From CAWDMW01 sp963803575 (GTDB lineage: Bacteria > Pseudomonadota > Alphaproteobacteria > Rickettsiales > UBA998), in assembly GCA_963803575.1 (NCBI GenBank), contig CAWDMW010000001.1:434001-498000 (forward strand): DNA of 64,000 nt, read 5' to 3'. The position numbers and the translations under genes were made by a program. The notes under the pieces are model-generated. The model saw only the letters and a list, made by a program, of their open reading frames with translations. It did not search any database and was not told where the DNA came from. Below, in pieces: positions 18,431 through 26,893 of this stretch (positions are counted from its first letter, which is position 1; the number at the start of each line of letters is the position of its first letter).

Positions 18431-19156
18431 TTATTTGCCTGACTGACACGCTGCAATAAATGCCCGGTAAAGTCGCCGATCTGCATTAGTGATAAAGAAT
18501 TCCGGATGCCACTGCACGCCCACACAAAAAGGGTGCGCCGGATATTCAATTCCCTCAATCACACCATCCGGTGCCACCGCATTCACCACTACCCCATGCC
18601 CCACTGCATCCACCGCCTGATGATGCGCGCTATTAACCATAATCGCACTTTTATCAACAATATGATGCAATCGCGTATTAGGCATCACTTTCACGGCATG
18701 ACCTGCTTCATGACGTGGGTTTGGCTGCTCATGCTGTATGTCACTTTGTACCGTGTCAGGAATATGCTGTATCAGCGTTCCACCAAGCACTACATTAAGC
18801 AATTGCTGGCCACCACAAATGCCCAGCACCGGCATACCACGCTCCAGCGCTCCGCGTGTCACTGCCCATTCAAACGAAGTGCGCGTATCTTTTAACGTTA
18901 CCGTATCACTGGACGTCACTTGCCCATACAATTCCGGTGATACATCAAAATTGCCGCCTGTCACCACCAGCCCGTCAATCATCTCCAAATACGCATCAAC
19001 ATGCGAAAGCTGATGCGGCAATGGCAGCGGTATACCCCCTACCTCCTGCACAGATGACACATAATTCTCACGTAAAGCATACCATGGATAACGGGAATAG
19101 GTGGCTGCGGTTTCATAATCCAGAGTGATACCAATACGGGGGGAATGGCTGGGCAT
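18431..19156 (-). CDS. Class-I glutamine amidotransferase-like hydrolase (peptidase C26)
   Basis: A 241-residue gamma-glutamyl hydrolase of the PuuD / peptidase C26 type. The nucleophile Cys is in LGICGGQQLLNVVLGG and the catalytic His-x-Glu in GVQWHPEF. Such enzymes split gamma-glutamyl amides such as gamma-glutamyl-GABA. The substrate here is open, as no putrescine pathway genes adjoin it. AGGAC precedes the start. It is probably cotranscribed with the pseudouridine synthase. Confidence 0.87.
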   Translation of the reverse strand: MPSHSPRIGITLDYETAATYSRYPWYALRENYVSSVQEVGGIPLPLPHQLSHVDAYLEMIDGLVVTGGNFDVSPELYGQVTSSDTVTLKDTRTSFEWAVTRGALERGMPVLGICGGQQLLNVVLGGTLIQHIPDTVQSDIQHEQPNPRHEAGHAVKVMPNTRLHHIVDKSAIMVNSAHHQAVDAVGHGVVVNAVAPDGVIEGIEYPAHPFCVGVQWHPEFFITNADRRLYRAFIAACQSGK

Positions 19157-19202
19157 ATTACGTTTAGTCCTTTATTAACGGACGTACCATATAACAGAGA
19201 GT

Positions 19203-19484
19203 ATGAACAAAAAGAAACAACAATCACTCACTTCTCTGATTGCTGTCACACTGCGTGAAGCAGACACCTCGTACTTTTTTGAAGATTACACCAAACAGGC
19301 CAACGCCGTATTGCAGGCACTTAAATCACAAGGCATTATGTTCGTGCCACTGGAAGCGACCGAAGAGATGATACAGGCAGGTGTCAGCGCCATAGGTTCC
19401 GGCAAAATCCGCCCTGAAGACCATGTACGCTACGTCTATACCGACATGGTGAAAGCCGGAAAGAAAGACGCAGCTGTGGTTTAG
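19203..19484 (+). CDS. Unknown small protein, 93 residues
   Basis: No family recognised. A basic N-terminus (MNKKKQQS) is followed by a likely helix and a segment EATEEMIQAGVSAIGSG, then a conserved-looking HVRYVYTDMVKAG tail. It is cytosolic by appearance. AGAGAG lies upstream of the ATG. It is divergent from the C26 hydrolase and followed after 87 bases by another small unknown gene on the same strand. Confidence 0.6.
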   Translation: MNKKKQQSLTSLIAVTLREADTSYFFEDYTKQANAVLQALKSQGIMFVPLEATEEMIQAGVSAIGSGKIRPEDHVRYVYTDMVKAGKKDAAVV

Positions 19485-19571
19485 GAGAGAATCATCTACA
19501 CGCTTACATGATGCCGATATGACAGTGTAGCTTTTACGAATTGCTAAACTTTGGCTGGTACAGTCACACGC

Positions 19572-19844
19572 ATGAATCAGATACCTTCCGCACCCCTTAA
19601 AACGGTTTCTGCCAACCCGCGTGACCGCGCCCATCGTGAAGAGGACTTCATCCCGTGGATTTACGAAGCCATGGAAGCCGCTTATCTGGGAGCAGATGTG
19701 TTTGAGCGATATTTCACTATTGCAGGTGAACGTATGTTATGCCGTGTCGGGTTTTACTGGACAGATAAAGCCGACCAAAAACCCCGCATTGGCCGTCTGG
19801 AGTGCTTGCCTTCTTTTTTGGTTGAGCAATCGAAAGATATATAA
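19572..19844 (+). CDS. Unknown small protein, 90 residues
   Basis: No family recognised. It starts MNQIPSAPLKTVSANPRD at an ATG; a TTG at 19551 would lengthen it by seven residues. The middle (FIPWIYEAMEAAYLGADVFERYF) is aromatic and helical, and the end (MLCRVGFYWTDKADQ) looks like beta strands. No signal peptide or membrane helix. It converges with the gene at 19848 with only a few bases between stops. Confidence 0.55.
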   Translation: MNQIPSAPLKTVSANPRDRAHREEDFIPWIYEAMEAAYLGADVFERYFTIAGERMLCRVGFYWTDKADQKPRIGRLECLPSFLVEQSKDI

Positions 19845-19847
19845 CTG

Positions 19848-20405
19848 CTACTGGCGTATATTCATTTCTGCGCTTCTGGCGGTTTGTTCTTCCTGAACAC
19901 GATTAGCCCACTTTCCTTCCACAGCAATTCCCCGATCTGCTAGCTTACCTTTCAACGACTCTGCTAGACCTGACTCATATTCCTGATTCATATTATAATG
20001 CTTATAATTCTCTGTACGCATTTTTTCAACAACTCGCTCGGCACGTTCGGTCGCTGCTATTTCAACATTATTTTCTACAGCACTTTTCATCCCACCTACA
20101 GGTGACAATGCCCCCACGGCTAAAGCACCTAAAGGATTGACCTGCTTATCTTCATGTTTCTCGCCCTTTATTTCTCTAGCAATAGCTTGCGCCAGGATAG
20201 CCTCGTCTCTCTCTATAGGATTCATAGAATTGACAGGTAATCCTGCTTTTTCTTCTCCCATGACCATGTGGCGTTCAACCAAGTCTGCGATACGCTCATT
20301 TTCAGCATCTCTGCTATGATTCACAATATCAGCATACTGATCTTTCACGCCTCCTCCTATACCGACAGAAGCTGCTGCAATATGTGATGCATGTACTTTA
20401 GACAT
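19848..20405 (-). CDS. Unknown protein, 185 residues
   Basis: No family recognised. The start MSKVHASHIAAASVGIGGG at 20405 is preferred over a longer frame. The protein is charged and helical, with a weakly hydrophobic Gly/Ala stretch (NPLGALAVGALSPVGGM) in the middle and a likely coiled region (ATERAERVVEKM) after it. No signal peptide. It is one of several ORFans in this window that face the opposite way to their housekeeping neighbours. Confidence 0.55.
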   Translation of the reverse strand: MSKVHASHIAAASVGIGGGVKDQYADIVNHSRDAENERIADLVERHMVMGEEKAGLPVNSMNPIERDEAILAQAIAREIKGEKHEDKQVNPLGALAVGALSPVGGMKSAVENNVEIAATERAERVVEKMRTENYKHYNMNQEYESGLAESLKGKLADRGIAVEGKWANRVQEEQTARSAEMNIRQ

Positions 20406-20509
20406 AATTATGTGTACCCTCGTTAATCTTAGTAGACTATTTATAGCATAATAATATGACAGAATCATGACATGCTGGACGTTGTGACGTTATGTTGTTA
20501 TCAACGTGT

Positions 20510-20911
20510 ATGGAACATTTCTGGAATACCACACCTATTGAGCAAATGACCGATTCACAGTGGGAATCCCTGTGTGATGGGTGCGGCCTGTGTTGCCAGA
20601 TACGGCTGGAAGATGAAGATACGGGCGAGATTGCACTCTCAAACATTGCCTGTCGTTACCTGAATCATTGCAACCATCAATGTAACGACTATGCGAACCG
20701 CCAGCGCAATGTGCCGGATTGCGTAAAAGTTACTCCCGACAATATCCATACACTGGACTGGCTCCCTTATAGCTGCGCTTATCGATTAGTGGCGGCAGGC
20801 TACGACCTGCCCGACTGGCACCATTTGGTATGCGGTGATCGTAACCGTGTTCACACAGAAGGCATCTCTATGAAGGGCGAGCTTGTTTCAGAAGATGAGG
20901 CAGAGTTTTAA
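20510..20911 (+). CDS. YcgN-family cysteine cluster protein (UPF0260)
   Basis: A 133-residue protein of the YcgN/UPF0260 family, small proteins with a conserved cysteine cluster likely to bind a metal or Fe-S centre. CDGCGLCC near the N-terminus, NIACRYLN, HCNHQCNDY, PDCVKVTP and PYSCAYR supply the conserved cysteines. The start MEHFWNTTP at 20510 matches the family N-terminus; an ATG six codons upstream is less likely. The biochemical function is not known. Confidence 0.87.
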   Translation: MEHFWNTTPIEQMTDSQWESLCDGCGLCCQIRLEDEDTGEIALSNIACRYLNHCNHQCNDYANRQRNVPDCVKVTPDNIHTLDWLPYSCAYRLVAAGYDLPDWHHLVCGDRNRVHTEGISMKGELVSEDEAEF

Positions 20912-20916
20912 GTGCA

Positions 20917-21612
20917 TTAACGTTCAGTTATATCTGTATCACGATACGAATCAACCTCGCGGCGTAATGTTTCCAATTCCGCATGTGTCAAATCTTGCTT
21001 TAAGTCTTTTGTACGCTGATAGTTATAATCTCCACGTTCATTCATAATATGAGCCGTTGCCGCCAATCCAACCAGTGCTGCGCTTAAAGCAATAGCACCA
21101 TTAACACCGCCAGGAAAATTATTCTGAATAGAATTGAGCATATCGTCATGTCCAAACTGGCTGACATTTTTCACCAGACCCTCTATATGACCCTGCATAT
21201 CCTGCCATTGCTGAGCTTGACCAGACGACATACCTTCGGTTGTCAAACCCTTTACTTTCTCAAGGATTTCACCACCATTACCATAGGTATGCTTATCTAA
21301 TACTGCTTTAAAAGCATCTTCATTTATAAACTCGGCAGCATATTTTCTAGCTGCAAACATAATGTCTGAAGCTTTTGACTGGAGTTCCGATTCGGTAAGG
21401 CTTTCTTTAATTGTTTCAGCAAATATCTTCAAGCTAATACCAGTGCCAAGTGAACCAATCGCAAATCCACCCAAATCTTCCATCCGGAACTCAGATTGAT
21501 TCTCTAGCTGCTGCAACTCCTGACGCTTTGCCATCAAACGCTCAGAATGCGACATATCCTGATAGTCTAAATCTTTGCTTTGCAGTCTTAAGCGTACAAA
21601 ATCTGATGTCAT
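20917..21612 (-). CDS. Unknown protein with a C-terminal hydrophobic segment
   Basis: A 231-residue ORFan. It is mostly helical and charged, with a Gly-rich patch (LGGFAIGSLGTGIS) near residue 50 and a hydrophobic Ala-rich segment (GAIALSAALVGLAATAHIM) near residue 190 that could be a membrane helix. The end is a charged coiled-coil-like tail (RTKDLKQDLTHAELETLRRE). No signal peptide or known motif. It converges with the YcgN gene. Confidence 0.55.
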   Translation of the reverse strand: MTSDFVRLRLQSKDLDYQDMSHSERLMAKRQELQQLENQSEFRMEDLGGFAIGSLGTGISLKIFAETIKESLTESELQSKASDIMFAARKYAAEFINEDAFKAVLDKHTYGNGGEILEKVKGLTTEGMSSGQAQQWQDMQGHIEGLVKNVSQFGHDDMLNSIQNNFPGGVNGAIALSAALVGLAATAHIMNERGDYNYQRTKDLKQDLTHAELETLRREVDSYRDTDITER

Positions 21613-21762
21613 TAGCAAAACCCTTTATTTCATCGCAAATATCGTAACACGCCTTTATGTCAGCTTGATGACAGAATTTCTGATTACTTGCACATCATAC
21701 CGGAATATGTCATAGCTATCAGCTATATTGAACTGCCAAAATCTATAATAGGAACCTCTTTT

Positions 21763-22680
21763 ATGCATATTTCCCTTTCTCGTTCACTGTGTGCGTCTGC
21801 TATGGCGTTGCTGCTTTCCACTGCTCTGGTGTTGCCTGCACAGAGTCAAAACACTGCTCAGACCACACCTGCTGCTGATTACACCATTCTTTCCATTAAT
21901 GGCGACACCGTGAAACGCTCGGAAGTGGAAGCTATTTGGTCATCCGTATTTCCGCAAGGTACTGCCCCGTCATTTGATGAAGTAGATGACAATGTGAAAC
22001 AAAATATCCTGCGCGGTATTGTCGGCGAATATTTACTTTTTAAAAAAGCAGTAGAATCCAATCTGGAAACAGATCCGGACGTCAAACGCGCACTTGAGAA
22101 TGCCCGCAAGAAAACACTGGTAGAAGCGTTCTTAGAGAAAAAAGCAGCAGGTCAGGTGACAAACGCTGCGGTTCAGGCAGAATATGCCAAGCAACAGGCC
22201 GCTATTGGGGATGAAATGGAAGTGCGTGCCAGCCATATTTTGGTCAAAGAGGAAGACACCGCCAAGATGATTAAGCGTAAGCTGGACTCTGGTATAGCGT
22301 TTAATGTACTGGCAAAAGAACATTCCGTGGACAAAGCCAGTGCCGTGTCTGGAGGCGATCTGGGGTACTTCACCCGTGACCGTATGGTAGAAGATTTTGC
22401 TGACGCGGCGTATGCACTTAATGCTGGCGAATTATCTGATCCGGTAAAGACAGATTTTGGCTGGCATATTATTAAAGTTGTTGATAAGCGCAAGCGTCAA
22501 ATGCCGCCACTAACGGAAGTACGCCCGGCAATTGAAAAGAAGCTACAAGCGAACGTGTTAGCTGAATATATCAATAATTTGGTCGGCAGCGCGACAGTGC
22601 ATTACTATACGAAAGATGGTGAGAAAACAGAAATTAAAGCCATTATGCCGCCTAAAAAAGACGATACACCTAAAGAATAA
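21763..22680 (+). CDS. Periplasmic peptidyl-prolyl cis-trans isomerase (PpiC/SurA type)
   Basis: A 305-residue exported foldase. A signal peptide (MHISLSRSLCASAMALLLST, cut near PAQS) is followed by a SurA-type N-terminal helical domain and one parvulin domain beginning EVRASHILVKEED and ending FGWHIIKVVDKRK. The C-terminal tail is Lys/Pro-rich. The start at 21763 has AGGA nine bases upstream and is preferred over the longer frame from 21688. It likely helps fold outer-membrane proteins. mlaE follows two bases after its stop. Confidence 0.92.
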   Translation: MHISLSRSLCASAMALLLSTALVLPAQSQNTAQTTPAADYTILSINGDTVKRSEVEAIWSSVFPQGTAPSFDEVDDNVKQNILRGIVGEYLLFKKAVESNLETDPDVKRALENARKKTLVEAFLEKKAAGQVTNAAVQAEYAKQQAAIGDEMEVRASHILVKEEDTAKMIKRKLDSGIAFNVLAKEHSVDKASAVSGGDLGYFTRDRMVEDFADAAYALNAGELSDPVKTDFGWHIIKVVDKRKRQMPPLTEVRPAIEKKLQANVLAEYINNLVGSATVHYYTKDGEKTEIKAIMPPKKDDTPKE

Positions 22681-22682
22681 GC

Positions 22683-23459
22683 ATGTTTAACCCGTTGCGC
22701 TCGGTCGGTCATCATACTCTAACACTTATGCAGTCCATCGGGCGAGTCGTATTGTTTGCGATGGATGCATTGGCTGCGGGCATGAGTGGTCGCTGGTACC
22801 TGAGGCAACTCCTTCGGCAAATGATGGAAGTCGGCTATTACTCATTACCAGTGATTGGCCTGACTGCCATATTTACCGGCGCGGTGCTGGCACTGCAAAG
22901 CTATAGCGGGTTTTCACGGTTTTCAGCAGAAAGCTCTATTCCCACCGTGGTGGTGCTATCTATCACACGTGAACTTGGGCCAGTGCTTGCCGGACTGATG
23001 GTGGCTGGGCGCATTGGTGCAGCCTTTGCCGCTGAGCTTGGCACAATGCGGGTGACAGAACAGATTGACGCTCTCACCACCCTATCCACCAACCCGCTGC
23101 GCTACCTAATCTTTCCGCGATTATTAGCTGGATTACTTATGTTACCGATACTGGTGCTAATGGCGGATATTATTGGTGTCATGGGTGGGTATCTGGTCAG
23201 TGTACACAAGCTCGGATTTTCTGAAGCGCCTTACCTGACAAACACACTCAAGTTTCTGGAATGGCGTGACGTGATGTCAGGCTTAGTCAAAGCCAGTGTG
23301 TTTGGCTTCATTATCTCGCTGATGGGATGCTACCATGGGTATCATTCCAAAGGCGGGGCGCAAGGTGTGGGTGCTGCCACGACCAACGCTGTGGTGTCCG
23401 CGTCCATCCTTATTCTGCTAAGCAATTATATTGTCACCGAACTGTTTTTTGCCCTCTAA
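22683..23459 (+). CDS. mlaE: MlaE-type ABC transporter permease
   Basis: A 258-residue inner-membrane permease of the MlaE family, part of the complex that moves phospholipids between the inner and outer membranes. The family core is present: ITRELGPVLAGLMVAGRIGAAFAAELGTMRVTEQIDAL. About five hydrophobic segments follow. It starts two bases after the isomerase gene and is followed by its ATPase after two bases. MlaD, MlaB and MlaC are not adjacent here and must be elsewhere or absent. Confidence 0.93.
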   Translation: MFNPLRSVGHHTLTLMQSIGRVVLFAMDALAAGMSGRWYLRQLLRQMMEVGYYSLPVIGLTAIFTGAVLALQSYSGFSRFSAESSIPTVVVLSITRELGPVLAGLMVAGRIGAAFAAELGTMRVTEQIDALTTLSTNPLRYLIFPRLLAGLLMLPILVLMADIIGVMGGYLVSVHKLGFSEAPYLTNTLKFLEWRDVMSGLVKASVFGFIISLMGCYHGYHSKGGAQGVGAATTNAVVSASILILLSNYIVTELFFAL

Positions 23460-23461
23460 GT

Positions 23462-24235
23462 ATGAATATCACCTCCCCTACCCACCCTGCTATCACTGTT
23501 GAAGCATTGCACAAATCCTTTGACGGACGCGCAGTGCTGCAAGGCATTGATCTGCACGTGATGAAAGGTGAATCACTCGTCATTATTGGTGGCTCCGGTA
23601 GTGGAAAATCGGTATTGCTGAAATGTATCTTAGGGCTTATCATCCCTGATAGCGGCAGCATTAAGGTAGGTAATACCTCCACCATAGGCTTGAAAAGCAA
23701 AGCGCAGGAAAGCATGATGCAGCGTTTCGGTATGCTGTTTCAGGGCGGTGCATTATTTGACAGCCTGAGTGTATGGGAAAACATCACTTTCGCTGTACGA
23801 CAACAGCAATCACTGAGCAAACAGGATGCTATTGCTTTGGCTACAGAAAAATTACAGCAAGTCGGCTTAAAAGCGGATGTGGCCATGCAACGCCCGTCTG
23901 AATTGTCGGGCGGTATGCAAAAGCGTGTCGCACTGGCACGCGCCATATGCAACCAACCAGAGATCATCTTTTTTGACGAACCAACCACAGGGCTAGACCC
24001 CATTATGTCTGGCGTGATTAATGAACTGATCGTCTCATGCTGCAAGGATATTGGTGCCACTGCCATCACCATCACCCATGACATGCATAGCGCGCAGCAC
24101 ATTGCCGATCATATGGCGATGTTATATCAGGGGAATATCATTTGGAGAGGCACACCAGACACGGTCATGGATAGTGGTAATGCTTACGTAGACCAGTTTG
24201 TGCATGGCCGTGCTAGCGGCGCTATTGCCCTTTAA
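23462..24235 (+). CDS. mlaF: MlaF-type ABC transporter ATP-binding protein
   Basis: A 257-residue ABC ATPase that pairs with the preceding MlaE. Walker A is GGSGSGKSVLLK, the signature is LSGGMQKRVALARA, Walker B is IIFFDEPTTGLDP, and the switch His is in ITHDMHSA. The start MNITSPTHPAI at 23462 lies two bases after the mlaE stop. The longer frame overlapping mlaE has no family similarity. The stop overlaps the folE stop on the other strand by four bases. Confidence 0.93.
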   Translation: MNITSPTHPAITVEALHKSFDGRAVLQGIDLHVMKGESLVIIGGSGSGKSVLLKCILGLIIPDSGSIKVGNTSTIGLKSKAQESMMQRFGMLFQGGALFDSLSVWENITFAVRQQQSLSKQDAIALATEKLQQVGLKADVAMQRPSELSGGMQKRVALARAICNQPEIIFFDEPTTGLDPIMSGVINELIVSCCKDIGATAITITHDMHSAQHIADHMAMLYQGNIIWRGTPDTVMDSGNAYVDQFVHGRASGAIAL

Positions 24236-24837
24236 ACGGAAACATGCCCAATAGAAGACGAACTTACCAGTGTCATAAATTCCTGACGCGTGCGTGAATC
24301 GGACTTGAACAACCCGTGTAGGCGGCTAGTAATGGTAGTGGTTGCCGTCTTATGAATACCACGCGTCGTCATGCATTGATGCGCCGCGTCCACGATCACA
24401 GCGACACCTTTAGGCTGCAACACGTCATTCAGCGTGTCGGCAATTTGCGCTGTCATGGTTTCCTGTGTTTGTAAGCGTTTGCTATATACATCCAGCAACC
24501 GCGCGAGCTTAGAAATCCCAACCACACGCTTATTAGGGATATAAGCAATATGCGCCATCCCAATGATCGGTACCATATGATGTTCACAATGTGACTCAAC
24601 ACGCATATTCTTCAGCAGCACCATCTCATCATAATCTTCCACTTCTTCAAAGGTTTTAGACAGAATTGCTTTAGGGTCTTCGCGGTATCCGGCAAAAAAC
24701 TCTTCATAAGCCTTCACCACACGTTTCGGCGTATCCAACAATCCTTCCCGCTGGCTGTTATCCCCAGCCCAGGCAATCAGGGTGCGTACGGCCTCCTCTG
24801 CTTCTTCACGTGTAGGGCGGGCGATTTGGTCAATCAT
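24232..24837 (-). CDS. folE: GTP cyclohydrolase I
   Basis: A 201-residue enzyme that converts GTP to dihydroneopterin triphosphate, the first step of folate synthesis. Zinc ligands and active-site residues lie in VESHCEHHMVPIIG and AAHQCMTTRGIHK, and GISKLARLLDVYSKRLQTQE is typical. Length is normal. It stands alone, with no other fol gene nearby. Confidence 0.96.
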   Translation of the reverse strand: MIDQIARPTREEAEEAVRTLIAWAGDNSQREGLLDTPKRVVKAYEEFFAGYREDPKAILSKTFEEVEDYDEMVLLKNMRVESHCEHHMVPIIGMAHIAYIPNKRVVGISKLARLLDVYSKRLQTQETMTAQIADTLNDVLQPKGVAVIVDAAHQCMTTRGIHKTATTTITSRLHGLFKSDSRTRQEFMTLVSSSSIGHVSV

Positions 24838-24973
24838 GTAGTTATGGTATCCTGATAGTTCCTTGAATGTATAGTTATGATATAGAATATTGGTGAAATA
24901 TTTTCAATATGCAAACGTTTACCTATAGCTGCCACATTCACATTTTCTTAGAAAAATATGCTATACTAATGAT

Positions 24974-25240
24974 ATGAATGATTTTGAACGCATGATTCTT
25001 CTGGATTACCGACTAACCACGGCAGAGATATTTTATCATATGCCGGATCACCCTTCCCTGCTGCAAAGCTATATCTGGCAGGAAGTAGACTTAACACCAG
25101 ACTTTCCGGAACTCCAAAAATTCCTGACCTTTTGGGATAAATCACTGGATGGCAAAGTCCACTCGGTCAACATTAGCGCTTGTGAAGAGTTGCGCCCTGC
25201 CACGTACCTCGGACGCCCCACATCACTCAAAATGCACTAA
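24974..25240 (+). CDS. usg: Usg family protein
   Basis: An 88-residue member of the Usg family, found only in alphaproteobacteria and named for its position near trp genes; its function is unknown. The family's pattern is visible in DYRLTTAEIFYHMPDHP, the Trp-rich YIWQEVDLTPDFPELQKFL, and the C-terminal PATYLGRP. No trp genes are nearby here. Its stop overlaps that of the next minus-strand gene by four bases. Confidence 0.8.
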   Translation: MNDFERMILLDYRLTTAEIFYHMPDHPSLLQSYIWQEVDLTPDFPELQKFLTFWDKSLDGKVHSVNISACEELRPATYLGRPTSLKMH

Positions 25241-25839
25241 CGCTGCAACTCTTGCCCCTGTTCTTGCACTCGTCCAACAGGCATAGCAGAAACTAATTCC
25301 TGCGTTTCAGGAATAATGGCTGGTTCTTCTGTCTCTTCACGCTTAAAGGCAACAATATTATTTCCTTCTTCAGCCATAGCAGATTGCGTTTGCACTATCT
25401 GGTCATTTGTCAATGCTTCTAAAGATTCCTTAGCCAATGCTTCCTGCGGCACCACAATCGCTGGTTCCTGCTGCTCTGTCGCTTGCTGCACGGCTTCGGC
25501 AAAGGTGGGTTGCGCTGCCTCTGGCTGCTCTTGCTTGGCAGCAGCTTCTTGTTTGTCCAGCGGTACGTTACCCTGTTCCAGTTGTTCCTGAACATACGCT
25601 TCCAGTGCCACCGGATCCATATTCGCAATCTCTTCCAGCTCAATACCGGGCAGGCCTTTTAATCCGTCAATATTACCTGTCACCAGCAAGCTCAAGCGGC
25701 TGGAATCAAGCATCACGGGGTCAATATTAAGCGCATCACACATGATGAGTGCTTCATTGCGTTCTTCTGTTGTACTATTTGCATTGGCCAGCACTGCGGC
25801 TGCTTTCGATAACATTGCATCAACTGTTTTAATCGCCAT
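25237..25839 (-). CDS. Unknown Gln/Glu/Ala-rich protein
   Basis: A 200-residue acidic ORFan. The first 90 residues look like a compact helical unit (MAIKTVDAMLSKAAAVL), and the rest is a low-complexity Gln/Glu/Pro tail. No signal peptide, membrane helix or known motif. GGAGAC precedes the ATG at good spacing, which supports expression. Confidence 0.6.
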   Translation of the reverse strand: MAIKTVDAMLSKAAAVLANANSTTEERNEALIMCDALNIDPVMLDSSRLSLLVTGNIDGLKGLPGIELEEIANMDPVALEAYVQEQLEQGNVPLDKQEAAAKQEQPEAAQPTFAEAVQQATEQQEPAIVVPQEALAKESLEALTNDQIVQTQSAMAEEGNNIVAFKREETEEPAIIPETQELVSAMPVGRVQEQGQELQR

Positions 25840-25940
25840 TCTTCGTCTCCGATTTTATTTTTTGTACCATCTACTATGCGCGCACCACAGAGTAAACTCA
25901 AATAAAAAGCTCCAACCTATGGTGCATCTTCATCTATCTG

Positions 25941-26840
25941 TCATAAATGCTTCTGCCGTACACTGTAAATCACGCCAGCCACAATACAGCATGCACCAAG
26001 CATTGTGGTCAGTTGCACCTGCTCCCCAAACAGTAAATACCCAAGAATAATTGACCAGATAAGATTTAGGAAAAGCAATGGCTGAGCCACAGACAACTCT
26101 ACACGCTGCAAGGCCTGCCCTACACAAAACTGCACTGCAGCCACAAGAGACGCTAAAATCAACAGATAAGGAATATGCGCGACAGATGGAGACTGCCAAA
26201 ACGGAAGTGCTAAAGGAAAACTCACCACCGCCATCATCGACAATGTAATAAACGCAATACGCGCAGGTGGTTCACTATGTGCCAACTTGCGAATACTCAC
26301 CCCACACCCTGCAAAGCATACGGACGCTGCTACAGGCAACAACACCGCAAGGGTTGTGGACTCAGAAGAAGGATTGGCGACAATAATAATGCCAGAAAAC
26401 CCCATCAACAGCCCTATCCATTTACGTGGTGTCATATGCTCTCCCAACAAATAGACGGCTGCAAATGACGCAATAATTGGTGTGGTAAAGGTGAGTGTGG
26501 TAAACATTGCAAAGGGCAGTAATGTTAGCGACAGAAACACAAGACTAAATGCGCTGACCTCCAGCACGGCACGCGTTGCATATAATTTCACGCGCTTAGT
26601 GTGCAGCAAATGGGGTGATCGCAGGAATGCCGGCAAATACAACCCTGCTCCCATTGCACTATAAAAAAACACTAATTGAAACGGGTGATAGCCAAATGAC
26701 TCACTTAACACACGCATTAATGTATTAATCACCACGGACAAAGCACCCGTTAGCACAAACCATCTCATGCCACTATGGCGGCGTTTTGTCGCATCTTTAG
26801 GCAGCGGAAATGAGAAAAAGCTGGATTTTGGGTAGGTCAT
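25941..26840 (-). CDS. EamA-family (DMT superfamily) permease
   Basis: A 299-residue membrane protein with ten predicted helices in two EamA repeats, the first ending near LGEHMTPRKWIGLLMGFSGIIIVA and the second near LLFLNLIWSIILGYLLFGEQV. Members export or import metabolites; the substrate cannot be told. The start MTYPKSSFF at 26840 is preferred; the frame to 26984 runs over the divergent fumC start. The two genes share a 53-base promoter region. Confidence 0.87.
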   Translation of the reverse strand: MTYPKSSFFSFPLPKDATKRRHSGMRWFVLTGALSVVINTLMRVLSESFGYHPFQLVFFYSAMGAGLYLPAFLRSPHLLHTKRVKLYATRAVLEVSAFSLVFLSLTLLPFAMFTTLTFTTPIIASFAAVYLLGEHMTPRKWIGLLMGFSGIIIVANPSSESTTLAVLLPVAASVCFAGCGVSIRKLAHSEPPARIAFITLSMMAVVSFPLALPFWQSPSVAHIPYLLILASLVAAVQFCVGQALQRVELSVAQPLLFLNLIWSIILGYLLFGEQVQLTTMLGACCIVAGVIYSVRQKHL

Positions 26841-26893
26841 TGAGGCATGGTGCTGTACAGATAAGTTTTTCAATGAACACGGAGTTTTACTAA